DNA of 64,000 nt, taken from assembly GCA_036489315.1 (NCBI GenBank), contig DASXFZ010000059.1:1-64000 (forward strand), written 5' to 3'. The DNA is from Candidatus Cybelea sp. (GTDB lineage Bacteria; Vulcanimicrobiota; Vulcanimicrobiia; Vulcanimicrobiales; Vulcanimicrobiaceae). A program made the position numbers and the translations under genes. A model generated the notes under the pieces. The model ran no database searches and was not told the origin of the DNA. It worked only from the letters and a program-made list of their open reading frames with translations. Shown here one piece after another: positions 56,020 to 64,000 of the stretch (position 1 is its first letter; each line of letters begins with the position of its first letter).

Positions 56020-57941
56020 GCCGGTTCCGGAGAGATCTTTGGCGGGAAGCGTGTCGGCTTTTCGGCGCGTTTGGTCTCGTCGCTTGCGGGCCGGTCGTTC
56101 GATGAATCCGGCGCGGTCGTCGTAATCTCTTGGTTGCGTTCGCGATCGTACGGCTTGTCGTCGAGAATCGCTCGGACTTCTTCGGTTTCGACGGTCTCGA
56201 ACTCCATCAGCGAGGCCACCATCCGTTCGACTTTGGCCCAGTTCTCGTTCAAGATGCGTTTGCCGGTCTGGTAGGACGACTCGATGATCTTGCGCACCTC
56301 GTTGTCGATCTGGCTCGCGACCTCTTCGGAATAGTTTCGCTCTTCGCCGATATCGCGGCCGAGGAAGACCTGGTGCGCACCGCGACCGAACGTGATCGGG
56401 CCGAGTTCGCTCATGCCGAACTGCGTGACCATCCGTCGCGCGAGCTCGCTGGCCTTCTCGAAATCGTTGCTCGCACCGGTCGTGACGTCGCCGAACTTGA
56501 TCTCTTCGGAGAGGCGGCCGCCCAGCGACATCGTGATCTGCGCGATCAGCTCTTCCTTCGTCCGGTTGTGCCGGTCGTCTTCGGGAAGCGACCAGGTGAT
56601 GCCGAGCGCCATTCCGCGCGGGATGATCGTCACTTTGTGTACCGGATCGGCTTTGTCGAGCAGGCCTCCGACGATCGCGTGGCCCGATTCGTGATACGCG
56701 GTCACTTCTTTTTCTTTATGAGACATTACGAGCGACCGCCGTTCCGGACCGACCATCACGCGATCGATGGCCTCGTCGCAGTCGATCATCTCGATAACGC
56801 TCTTGTTGCGCCGCGCCGCGAGCAATGCCGCTTCGTTGAGCAGATTCTCAAGATCAGCGCCGGAGAAGCCCGGCGTACGTTTGGCGAGCGTCTCGAGCGA
56901 GACTTCCCGGCCGAGCGGCTTATTGCGGGCGTGCACCTCGAGGATCTTCTCGCGGCCTTTGAAATCGGCTCGACCGACGACGATCTGCCGGTCGAAGCGG
57001 CCGGGGCGCAGCAGCGCCGGGTCGAGCACGTCGGCGCGGTTGGTTGCGGCAATCAAAATGACGCCGGTGTTTTGATCGAAGCCGTCCATCTCGACGAGCA
57101 GTTGATTCAGCGTCTGTTCGCGCTCGTCGTGGCCGCCGCCCAAACCGGCTCCGCGCTGGCGACCCACCGCGTCGATCTCGTCGATGAAGACGATGCACGG
57201 GGCAGACTTCTTCGCCTGATCGAAAAGATCGCGGACGCGAGAGGCTCCCACGCCGACAAACATTTCGACGAAATCGGAGCCGGAAATCGAGAGGAACGGC
57301 ACGCCGGCTTCGCCGGCGATCGCCCGCGCGAGCAGCGTCTTGCCGGTGCCCGGCGGCCCAAGAAGCAGCACGCCTTTGGGGATCCGCGCGCCGAGCGACT
57401 GGTACTTCTTCGGATACTTGAGAAAGTCGACGATCTCGGCGAGCTCTTCTTTTGCTTCGTCGACGCCGGCAACATCGGCGAAGGTAACCTTCGGCCGGTT
57501 CTCCGAGAGCATCTTCGCGCGGGAGCGCCCAAAGGAAAGGGCTTGGCTTCCCCCGCCCTGCGCCTGTCGCAAGATAAAGAAGAGCAGCAGCACCATAATC
57601 GCCAGCGGACCGAGCGTCATCAGGCCTGAGAGCAAACCCGCACTCGATTGCTGGTCGAAACTGATCGCGCCGCTTTTTACCTTGCGGTAGACCTCATCGA
57701 CGAAGGTATGATCCAGGTTGGGAACGGCGACCGAGTACTTCGTCCCGTTCGAGAGATCGCCGATGGCGTTGAGTCCCGTAGCGTGGAACGACTGTACCTG
57801 GCCTGCCTCGAGCTTCTGGTAGAACGCGCCGTAGTCGAGCCGGGTCTCCCCCTCGCTGGGCGCAACAAAGCGTTCGACGAGGATAAAGACCGCGATGACC
57901 GCTAGGATGATGAGGATGATGGATCGGAGATGCTTGTTCAC
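56016..57941 (-). CDS. ftsH: ATP-dependent zinc metalloprotease FtsH
   Basis: A 641-aa membrane AAA+ protease. Two membrane helices (about 6-24 and 107-124), Walker A GPPGTGKT, Walker [10 protein letters not shown], second region of homology [19 protein letters not shown] and protease HESGH with the later Asp. GTG 57941 is the start. The C-terminal tail of about 45 residues is Pro/Glu-rich. It follows tilS-hpt, the common order. Confidence 0.97.
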   Translation of the reverse strand: MNKHLRSIILIILAVIAVFILVERFVAPSEGETRLDYGAFYQKLEAGQVQSFHATGLNAIGDLSNGTKYSVAVPNLDHTFVDEVYRKVKSGAISFDQQSSAGLLSGLMTLGPLAIMVLLLFFILRQAQGGGSQALSFGRSRAKMLSENRPKVTFADVAGVDEAKEELAEIVDFLKYPKKYQSLGARIPKGVLLLGPPGTGKTLLARAIAGEAGVPFLSISGSDFVEMFVGVGASRVRDLFDQAKKSAPCIVFIDEIDAVGRQRGAGLGGGHDEREQTLNQLLVEMDGFDQNTGVILIAATNRADVLDPALLRPGRFDRQIVVGRADFKGREKILEVHARNKPLGREVSLETLAKRTPGFSGADLENLLNEAALLAARRNKSVIEMIDCDEAIDRVMVGPERRSLVMSHKEKEVTAYHESGHAIVGGLLDKADPVHKVTIIPRGMALGITWSLPEDDRHNRTKEELIAQITMSLGGRLSEEIKFGDVTTGASNDFEKASELARRMVTQFGMSELGPITFGRGAHQVFLGRDIGEERNYSEEVASQIDNEVRKIIESSYQTGKRILNENWAKVERMVASLMEFETVETEEVRAILDDKPYDRERNQEITTTAPDSSNDRPASDETKRAEKPTRFPPKISPEPA

Positions 57942-57948
57942 GTTGTCG

Positions 57949-58518
57949 TCAGACCGTTTGACCCTCTCGAAGCTCGGCTAGGCAGGGAAGATTGCGATAG
58001 AGTTCCTGGTAGTCCAAACCGTAACCTATTGCAAAAAGGTTCGGCACGGGATGGCCCAGGTAGTCGATTAGGACCTCCGCCTCCCTCGGCACCTGCTTTT
58101 CGAAGAGCACGCAGGTGCGTAGGGCCGCCGGATGCCGGCTCTCTAGTAACGCGCGGACGAACCCCAAGGTTTGACCCTGGTCGACAATTCCGTCCACGAC
58201 CACGACGTTGGCCCCGGCCAGCGGAAGGGTTACATCCATCGCCAGCCGCGGCTGCCCGCCCCGCGCGCCCCGGAATCCGTAACGCTCGACGCAGACGTAG
58301 TCCACGAGCACCGTACTCGGACCGTCCGTTCTGCGGGCCAGCTCTCTCGCGAGGTCGGTCGTAAGGCACAGCGCCCCTTTTAACACACCGACGAGGACCA
58401 GCGGTTGCCCACGGTGATCGGCGGCGATTTCGGCCGCCAGGCGAGCGACCGCCCCGGCGATCTGATCGGCGCGGTAGATCGGCGAACCCACGGAGTGCTC
58501 GAGGCGTGCCACGGTCAT
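57949..58518 (-). CDS. hpt: Hypoxanthine phosphoribosyltransferase with unusual PRPP loop
   Basis: A 189-aa purine salvage enzyme. The N-terminal VLVGVLKGALCLTTDLARE and the C-terminal LFAIGYGLDYQELYRNLP match bacterial HPRT. The PRPP motif reads VVVVDGIVDQGQTL, where the family norm is VEDIIDTGxT, so one acidic residue is replaced by Gly and the DTG Thr by Gln. Activity may be retained but altered. It lies between tilS and ftsH. Confidence 0.9.
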   Translation of the reverse strand: MTVARLEHSVGSPIYRADQIAGAVARLAAEIAADHRGQPLVLVGVLKGALCLTTDLARELARRTDGPSTVLVDYVCVERYGFRGARGGQPRLAMDVTLPLAGANVVVVDGIVDQGQTLGFVRALLESRHPAALRTCVLFEKQVPREAEVLIDYLGHPVPNLFAIGYGLDYQELYRNLPCLAELREGQTV

Positions 58519-59405
58519 CGTTCGGTAATAATACCCTTCATCGCCCCGCGTTCGATTCTCAGGCTAATCCCAGGCTTCATAAGGTAGGTGCCGGTCCGGC
58601 CGCCTTCGAGCGCGCGGACCGCGGCTTCGACGTGCGCGAAGTCCACGTTGCGCAGGTCGCTGTCGTCGGCAAAACGCTCGCGGACCGAACGCCGGAGCCG
58701 TGCGCGCGGGTTTCCGGCCTGTTCCGCGGCGATCGTTTCGGCGGCACGCGCTACCGCGCGATCCAGACCCGGAAAGAGCGGACGCAGCGTCTCGAGCGCC
58801 TCGCGCACGGCGTTACGCCGCTTCGATGAATCGGCGTTCGTGGGATCCACGGCATACGGCAGCGCCTTTGCGTGGCAGTAAGCGCGCAGCTTATCCGGTG
58901 CGACGCGCAAGAGCGGCCGTGCGAGGTCGACCCCCGGCTCGAGCGCTCGTCGCGGTGCAATCCCGCTCAAACCCGCGGGACCGGTTCCGCGCAGCAGCGC
59001 CAATAGAACGGTCTCGCTCTGATCCTGCGCGTGGTGAGCGGTTGCGACGACGGAACAGCCGTTGCGCCGCGCAGACTCTGCCAGCGCCGCGTAGCGCGCG
59101 ACGCGCAGCGATTCTTCATCGCCGGCGACTTCCGGCAGAACGAGGATGTCGACCGCGACGCCGAGCCGTGCGGCGAGGTCGAGGACGACGCACTCGTCCT
59201 GCCAGGCCGAAGAGCGAAGCGCGTGATTGACGTGGGCGAGGCAAAGCTCGAGCTGCAAGCGCGCTGCCGCGGCGTGCAGGGCTACCGCGAGCGCGATCGA
59301 ATCGGCGCCGCCGCTGCATGCGACCAGCACGTGCTCGCCCTTCGCAAAGACGCCGCTGCGTTCGATCGACGCTTCGACTTCGCGCTGCGGCTTGGCGCCT
59401 CTCAC
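58515..59405 (-). CDS. tilS: tRNA(Ile)-lysidine synthetase
   Basis: A 296-aa PP-loop enzyme converting C34 of tRNA-Ile(CAU) to lysidine. The ATP motif SGGADSIAL and HVNHALRS, ATAHHAQDQSETVLL and the YAVDPTNADSSKRRN region are clear. It lacks the long C-terminal domains of E. coli TilS, as many short forms do. Coupled to smpB and hpt by ATGA overlaps. Confidence 0.93.
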   Translation of the reverse strand: MRGAKPQREVEASIERSGVFAKGEHVLVACSGGADSIALAVALHAAAARLQLELCLAHVNHALRSSAWQDECVVLDLAARLGVAVDILVLPEVAGDEESLRVARYAALAESARRNGCSVVATAHHAQDQSETVLLALLRGTGPAGLSGIAPRRALEPGVDLARPLLRVAPDKLRAYCHAKALPYAVDPTNADSSKRRNAVREALETLRPLFPGLDRAVARAAETIAAEQAGNPRARLRRSVRERFADDSDLRNVDFAHVEAAVRALEGGRTGTYLMKPGISLRIERGAMKGIITER

Positions 59406-59839
59406 GCGCGCCGCACGTGCGCGGCAATCTCACGTTCGACGTCGCGCTTGGCGGCGTCGGCCCGCTTGTCCCACAGCTTCTTACCGCGCGCGACGCCGAG
59501 CATTACCTTCGCGATGCCGCGCGTGAAGTAGAGCCGCAGCGGGACCACCGTTAGGCCTTTTTCGCCGACCCGGCTCTGGAGCCGCGCGATCTCTTCCTTA
59601 TGCAGCAGCAGCTTGCGCGGCCGGTTCGGTTCGGAGTTCGAAAAACTCCCCTGCTTGTACGGGGGAATGTGCATGCCCATCAACCAGGCCTCGCCGTCCC
59701 GAAAGCGCGCGTAGGCCTCGGTAAGGCTTGCACCGCCGCCCCGGATGGACTTCACCTCGCTTCCGTTGAGCACGACGCCCGCTTCAAGGGATTCCATGAT
59801 GTGGTACTCGTACCGCGCGCGGCGATTCTCAACGACCAT
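59402..59839 (-). CDS. smpB: SsrA-binding protein SmpB
   Basis: A 145-aa tmRNA partner in trans-translation. RARYEYHIMESLEAGVVL, LNGSEVKSIR and the C-terminal basic tail KKLWDKRADAAKRD are diagnostic. The tmRNA gene ssrA is not seen in this window. Confidence 0.95.
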   Translation of the reverse strand: MVVENRRARYEYHIMESLEAGVVLNGSEVKSIRGGGASLTEAYARFRDGEAWLMGMHIPPYKQGSFSNSEPNRPRKLLLHKEEIARLQSRVGEKGLTVVPLRLYFTRGIAKVMLGVARGKKLWDKRADAAKRDVEREIAAHVRRA

Positions 59840-60290
59840 CGGCGCTGCTCGTGAAGGGGTTTCGGCGATCGTCGACGGCTTCGAGCCGGCCGCGCGAGAC
59901 GAAGCTGCCTTGCGCGTGCGCGAGCAGGTTTTGCGCCGCGTCGTAGATATCGCCCTCGACGCCGACTACGCTGCGGCGCTGCCACGTAACGCGCCCGCGG
60001 ATTACGATCGGCGCCTCCAGCGGCACCGGCCGGCGAAACCGTACGTTGACCGATGCCGTGACTCCGCGATGCCCGGCAAAGCCGGCCGCGTGCGCCATCG
60101 CTTCGTCGAGCAATGCCATCACGATTCCGCCGTGCGCGATTCCGCGCCAGCCCTGGTAGTTCGAACTCAAATACGCCTCCGCATAGACGCCGTCGCCATC
60201 GGCGGCGCGATCGAAGTGCAGGTGCATCCCGATGGGGTTCTCAGGACCGCACGCAAAGCAGTTCCCATCGTCGAAGGGTACGTCGCTCAC
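59829..60290 (-). CDS. PaaI-type hotdog thioesterase
   Basis: A 153-aa protein. An N-terminal NCFACGPENPIGMHL motif with two Cys is followed by the hotdog helix GIAHGGIVMALLDEAMAHAA. Such proteins hydrolyse acyl-CoA thioesters; the substrate is unknown. GTG 60290 is the start, and it overlaps smpB by 11 bases. Confidence 0.85.
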   Translation of the reverse strand: MSDVPFDDGNCFACGPENPIGMHLHFDRAADGDGVYAEAYLSSNYQGWRGIAHGGIVMALLDEAMAHAAGFAGHRGVTASVNVRFRRPVPLEAPIVIRGRVTWQRRSVVGVEGDIYDAAQNLLAHAQGSFVSRGRLEAVDDRRNPFTSSADGR

Positions 60291-60307
60291 AAGCCGTCTG
60301 GAGACCC

Positions 60308-61033
60308 TTAACGCCCGACCGTCAGCCGGTCGGCAAGGTAAGGCGGGAGTTTGGCAGCGCGCATCTTCCGCTGCACTTCTTCGATCGGATAGGGGTAGCG
60401 AGTCCACTCGACGCGCTTGTTCTCCGGATCGTAGACCACGAACGATCCCTCGGGATTGAGGTCGCGGGGTTGACCGACGCTGCCGACATCCACGATGTAC
60501 CGCTTTCCGTCCTCCAGCTTCAGCTCGCCGCCGTGCTGCATGTGCTTGTGTCCGATGACCCCGTCGGGCTCGCAAACCCAGTACTCGGCGATGTGCGTGT
60601 GCCCCACGAAGACGATCCGCGCGTCGGTGCGATCGAAGGCAGCCGCTGCCGTATCCTTGTCGAGGATGTAGTCGAAATACCGTTCGGGCGCGCCGTGGAC
60701 GAGCAGAAAGTCAGGGAAGCGGAGCTCGTACGGCAGCGAGTTCAGCCAGGCGCGGCTCGGTTCGTCGAGGACACCTTGCGTCCACGCGATCGCGGCGCGC
60801 GCTGCCGCGTTGAAGCTTTCCACGCCGAAGTTTTCGATTGCCGCCAAATCGTGATTGCCCAAAACGGCGTGACCGCAGCGATCGCGAAGCTTGGCCACGA
60901 CCTCGTTGGGGTTCGGCCCGTACCCGACGACATCCCCAAGGGATACCAGGGTATCGTCGGGCGCGATCGCCGCCAGCGCGCGTTCGAGCGATTCGAGGTT
61001 TGCGTGCACGTCGGAGACGATTGCGTACCTCAC
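60308..61033 (-). CDS. Metallophosphoesterase (YfcE/ serine-threonine phosphatase-like)
   Basis: A 241-aa calcineurin-fold enzyme. The metal motifs are SDVHANLES, LGDVVGYGPNP, LGNHD, LLVHGAP and VGHTHI. GTG 61033 overlaps hisC as GTGA. The substrate (protein, nucleotide or phosphodiester) cannot be told. Confidence 0.88.
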   Translation of the reverse strand: MRYAIVSDVHANLESLERALAAIAPDDTLVSLGDVVGYGPNPNEVVAKLRDRCGHAVLGNHDLAAIENFGVESFNAAARAAIAWTQGVLDEPSRAWLNSLPYELRFPDFLLVHGAPERYFDYILDKDTAAAAFDRTDARIVFVGHTHIAEYWVCEPDGVIGHKHMQHGGELKLEDGKRYIVDVGSVGQPRDLNPEGSFVVYDPENKRVEWTRYPYPIEEVQRKMRAAKLPPYLADRLTVGR

Positions 61034-62133
61034 CGGCCCACGCTCGTCTCGGCGAGTACCGCCCGCAGCGAGGCGGCGAAAGCGGCGCGCATCGGCGGCG
61101 TTCCGGCACTCACGCGAATGTAGCGATCGAGCGGCGGCGCTCCGGGCTTGCGAATCCAGACTCCGCGCGCGAGCAGATCGTTCATCACCGCGGTCGCGCG
61201 CTGCGCTGAGCCCATATCGATGCAGACGAAGTTCGTGCGCGACTCGATGTAGCGGGCGCCGAGCTCGCGGGCCAATTCGTAGTAGTCCTCCCTGGAGCGC
61301 GCCGTTTCGGCGACGACGTGACCGCGAAACGCGTCGTCGTGCAAGGAGGCCAGCGCGCCGATCTGAGCGTTGCGGTTGATACCGTACTGCAAGCGAACCT
61401 TTTGAAACGTCTGCACGTTCCGCTGCGTGGTCAGCGCGTAGCCGATGCGCGCGCCGGCCATTCCGTAGGCCTTCGAGAACGTCCGCAAGCGAATGAGCCG
61501 GTCGGAAAATGCGGGCGGCAGCAGCTCGCCGTCGTCGACGAAGTCCGCGTAGGCTTCGTCGAGCAGCAAGAGCGAGTCGTCGCTCAGCGACTCGTAGAAA
61601 CGCTCGATCTGGGCGCGCGCGACGAACCGCCCACTCGGGTTATCCGGATTGGCGAGATAGACGATCTTTGGCTGCTGCGCGTTTGCGATGTGTATCAGTG
61701 CTTCGATGTCCGGCGATCCGTCTTCGCGATAGCTCGCGTACAAGGGCGCTCCGCCATACCCGATGACGTGATACAGGAAAGTTGGATACGTGCCGTGCGT
61801 CGTCAGTGCCGGCTCGCCGGCTGCTACGAATGCGCGAACCGCCAAACCCATCAAGTCGTCGATGCCCGAACCAACGACGATCTGCGCCGGCGAGCAGCCG
61901 TGCTTGGCGGCTAGCAGGTCGCGCAGGTCGAGCGACTCAGGGTCACCATACCACGAAAGCCGCGGCAGCTCGGCCGCCATCGCGGCCACCGCTTTCGGCG
62001 ACGGGCCGAACGCGCTCTCGTTTGCGCCCAAACGAACGAGCTCGCCCTGACCGGTCTCCCGCATCAGCTGCTCTGGCCCGATAAACGGCGTCGTCACCGG
62101 AATCGCTTCGACGGCGGGCGTCGGCCGGATCAA
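61030..62133 (-). CDS. hisC: Histidinol-phosphate aminotransferase-type class I/II aminotransferase
   Basis: A 367-aa PLP enzyme. LGANESAFGPSP, YLANPDNPSGR, DEAYADF and the PLP Lys in RTFSKAYGMAGARIGY fit HisC. The start is uncertain: TTG 62133 lies five bases past the moeA stop with GGGAGG upstream, and GTG 62097 gives a shorter N-terminus. No other his gene is in the window, so a different aromatic or phosphonate substrate remains possible. Confidence 0.85.
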   Translation of the reverse strand: MIRPTPAVEAIPVTTPFIGPEQLMRETGQGELVRLGANESAFGPSPKAVAAMAAELPRLSWYGDPESLDLRDLLAAKHGCSPAQIVVGSGIDDLMGLAVRAFVAAGEPALTTHGTYPTFLYHVIGYGGAPLYASYREDGSPDIEALIHIANAQQPKIVYLANPDNPSGRFVARAQIERFYESLSDDSLLLLDEAYADFVDDGELLPPAFSDRLIRLRTFSKAYGMAGARIGYALTTQRNVQTFQKVRLQYGINRNAQIGALASLHDDAFRGHVVAETARSREDYYELARELGARYIESRTNFVCIDMGSAQRATAVMNDLLARGVWIRKPGAPPLDRYIRVSAGTPPMRAAFAASLRAVLAETSVGR

Positions 62134-62137
62134 GAGT

Positions 62138-63406
62138 TTAGCAGCCTCCCAAAAAGCGAAAAACGGTGACCGGCGCACCGGCCGGCCAGGCGTCGTCGCG
62201 CTCGCTCATGATGATGAATCCGTCGGCGCGGGCGGCAAGGCTAACCGAGAACGAACGCATCGCCAGAGGATGCGCGAGAGGAAGCCCTGCATCATGCTTG
62301 AGGGCGACCGGAATATACCACGTCCAGCCGGCCCGGCTGGCGACCGGCGCGGCGAGGCGCGCCGCAACGGTCGACGCTTCAACGGGAGCCCCGGTCAGCG
62401 CGGCGACGATCGGCGCGGCGACCGCCTCAAGAATGAAGAGTGCCGAGGCCGGATTTCCCGGCAGTCCGACGATCGGTTTGCCGCCGTGCGCGCCAAACAG
62501 CGTCGGCTTTCCGGGCTTCACCCGTAAGCCGTGGACGATCACGCCCGGATCGGCTATCCTCGCCACCGCATCGGGCAGCCGGTCGCGTTCGCCGACCGAG
62601 GATCCGCCGGTGAGGACGACGCCGTCGCATTCTGGCAGCGCCGACGCCAGGGTCCGCTCGAACTCATCGGCTTCGTCGCGCATCGTCGGATAATGGCGCG
62701 GCTGCGCACCCATCGCACGCAGCGAGGTCGCGACCGCGTAGCGATTCGAATCGCGGATCTGGCCGGGCCGCGGCTGCTGCGACGGCGCGACGAGCTCGTC
62801 CCCGCTCGAGAGCACGGCGATCCGCGGACGGCGGTAGACCGTTACTTCCGTGGCTCCCACCGTTGCCAGCACGCCGATCTCCGCGGCGGAAATTCGCCGT
62901 CGGCCTTCGAGCAGCGCCTCACCTTTGCGCATATCGGCGCCTTTTTGCGCCACGTTCGCGCCCATCTGGACGGCTTCATCGATGCAAACGCGCTCGTCCT
63001 CGACGCGTACGTCCTCGATCGGTACGACGGCGTCGGCTCCGGCCGGCAGCACCCCTCCGGTCGGAATGCGCATCGCGCAATCGCCGGTCAGCGCCGTGTG
63101 CGGCGCGACTCCCATCGCAATATCGCCGACGATTTTCAGACGGCCCGGCGCGCAACGCGCCGCTATTGCGAAGCCGTCCATCAGGGAACGCGGAGCGTTA
63201 GGATAATCGTCGTCGGCGACGACCGCGGCGGCGAGTACCCGTCCGGACGCGTCCTCGAGCTTTACCGTCTCCGTGCCGGGCGGCGTCAGGCAGACGCGCG
63301 AAAAGAACGCCACCATCGCCTGCTGCGGCGCTAACAATCTCTCGGCGATAAATCCGACCTCCGGTAGGACTGGATTTACGGGCTGCGTAATGGCGCGCTT
63401 CTCCAT
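62138..63406 (-). CDS. moeA: Molybdopterin molybdenumtransferase MoeA
   Basis: A 422-aa enzyme inserting molybdate into molybdopterin. SLMDGFAI, RIPTGGVLPAGADAVV, the conserved LTGGSSVGERD and LPGNPASALFI are diagnostic. ATG 63406 shares its bases with the divergent serS ATG (CATG); an internal ATG at 63316 would also preserve the core domain. It leads the 13-gene minus-strand run. Confidence 0.94.
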   Translation of the reverse strand: MEKRAITQPVNPVLPEVGFIAERLLAPQQAMVAFFSRVCLTPPGTETVKLEDASGRVLAAAVVADDDYPNAPRSLMDGFAIAARCAPGRLKIVGDIAMGVAPHTALTGDCAMRIPTGGVLPAGADAVVPIEDVRVEDERVCIDEAVQMGANVAQKGADMRKGEALLEGRRRISAAEIGVLATVGATEVTVYRRPRIAVLSSGDELVAPSQQPRPGQIRDSNRYAVATSLRAMGAQPRHYPTMRDEADEFERTLASALPECDGVVLTGGSSVGERDRLPDAVARIADPGVIVHGLRVKPGKPTLFGAHGGKPIVGLPGNPASALFILEAVAAPIVAALTGAPVEASTVAARLAAPVASRAGWTWYIPVALKHDAGLPLAHPLAMRSFSVSLAARADGFIIMSERDDAWPAGAPVTVFRFLGGC

Positions 63407-64000
63407 GCTCGATATCGCTTTGATACGCCGCGATCCCGACCGCGTGCGACGAGCTCTCGCTCGTCGCGGGCAGGACCCGTCGGTCGTTGACGACGTTCTG
63501 CGCTACGACGAGGAGTACCGCTCTGCGTTGACCGCTGCGGAACGGGCGAAAGCCGAGAAGAACCGCCTGTCGGCGTCGATCGGAAAGGCGCAAGACAAGG
63601 GCGCGGCGGCGCGCGAACTGCGGCCGCAAATCGACGCACTTTCGCAGGAGATCGCCGGCGCCGAAGAGAGAGCGCGCGCGCTTTCGATCGACGACCCTTC
63701 GCCGTTGCGCGCGACGCTTGAGTTGATTCCCAACCTGCTCGACGATTCGGTACCACCGGGAAGCGACGAAACGTGCAACGTCGAGCTTCGGCGCTGGGGG
63801 ACGCCGCGCGTCTTCGAGTTCGAGCCAAAGCCCCACTGGGAAATCGGCGAGAACCTCGGCATCATCGACTTTGCACGCGCCGCGAAGCTCTCCGGAAGCC
63901 GCTTCGCGGTCTTGAGCGGCGCGGGTGCGCGCCTGTCGCGCGGGCTCGCCGCGTTTTTCCTCGATCGCGCGAACGCGCGCGGGTATTTGGAGATCGCACC
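63405..64000 (+). CDS. serS: Seryl-tRNA synthetase (partial, N-terminal)
   Basis: The first 198 codons run off the right edge. MLDIALIRRDPDRVRRALARRG and the following coiled-coil arm (SALTAAERAKAEKNRLSASIG) are the typical N-terminus, and NLGIIDFARAAKLSGSRFAVL begins the catalytic core. ATG 63405 matches family starts; an in-frame ATG at 63390 would add five residues. Confidence 0.93.
   Translation, partial: MLDIALIRRDPDRVRRALARRGQDPSVVDDVLRYDEEYRSALTAAERAKAEKNRLSASIGKAQDKGAAARELRPQIDALSQEIAGAEERARALSIDDPSPLRATLELIPNLLDDSVPPGSDETCNVELRRWGTPRVFEFEPKPHWEIGENLGIIDFARAAKLSGSRFAVLSGAGARLSRGLAAFFLDRANARGYLEIA

Noticed and set aside
1-64000. CRISPR arrays, insertion sequences, prophage or defence islands
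   Set aside because: No regularly spaced repeats, transposase, integrase or attachment-site duplications were seen; gene content is core-like throughout.

Overview
The window is GC-rich, gene-dense bacterial chromosome with short intergenic gaps. It carries almost only housekeeping genes, and I see no rRNA, tRNA, insertion sequence, prophage or CRISPR array. A TonB/ExbB/ExbD cluster and a heptosyltransferase-like (GT9) gene suggest a diderm envelope. The translation operon has the Gram-positive-style order rimP-nusA-rnpM-infB-rbfA-nrnA-truB-ribF, and one SOS-like box is of the Gram-positive type. This mixture, together with NHL-like lipoproteins and stalk-type secreted proteins, would fit a deep-branching diderm such as Candidatus Eremiobacterota (WPS-2). 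That placement is inference and was not tested.

Layout. 1-4.0 kb: a secreted protein fragment, then a minus-strand run of a hydroxyisobutyrate-type dehydrogenase, a PhoB/PhoR-like two-component pair and pstB. 4.0-8.7 kb: class I aldolase, a 7Fe ferredoxin with a small Zn-ribbon membrane protein, a GlsB-like protein, a SIMPL protein and an unusual membrane-anchored Clp-type AAA+ ATPase. 8.8-11.2 kb: an NHL-like lipoprotein and a TlpA-like thioredoxin. 11.2-19.1 kb: the nus/infB operon from a good promoter near 19.17-19.20 kb. 19.4-27.6 kb: a TonB-like protein, pyruvate kinase, recN-nadK-tlyA, a secreted hypothetical and a lone AAA ATPase. 27.4-46.3 kb: a long minus-strand array of SOS-like-boxed hypothetical gene plus mpg, rho, rluB, a TPR/TonB_C protein, exbB-exbD-exbD-tonB-tonB, uppP, moaC-mog, folC-folP-folB-folK, accC, nusB, PBP1A and xseA-xseB. 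46.3-50.0 kb: a GT4 transferase facing a 3D-domain wall protein, rsmA and a CPBP protease. 50.0-63.4 kb: a 13-gene minus-strand run moeA-hisC-phosphoesterase-thioesterase-smpB-tilS-hpt-ftsH-two M16-like proteins-GT4-DUF2079-GT9. The right edge holds the start of serS.

Many adjacent genes share a 4-nt ATGA, GTGA or TTGA overlap, which implies heavy translational coupling and decides many starts. Rare starts occur: infB starts with TTG, and two genes (accC and a GT4 transferase) appear to start with ATT, because no ATG/GTG/TTG exists at the expected N-terminus.

Most notable points: (1) FolK is fused in frame to a full AccB-like biotin-carrier domain whose biotinyl lysine is replaced by glycine, directly upstream of accC. 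This resembles the plant BADC regulators of acetyl-CoA carboxylase. (2) A textbook promoter for the mpg operon has a Gram-positive-type LexA box filling its spacer, and an uncharacterised gene is the first gene of that operon. (3) A Clp/Hsp100 protein has a zinc ribbon, one membrane helix and no N-domain, and lacks the segment that carries the ClpP-docking loop. (4) Two tandem secreted M16-like proteins both lack the zinc motif.
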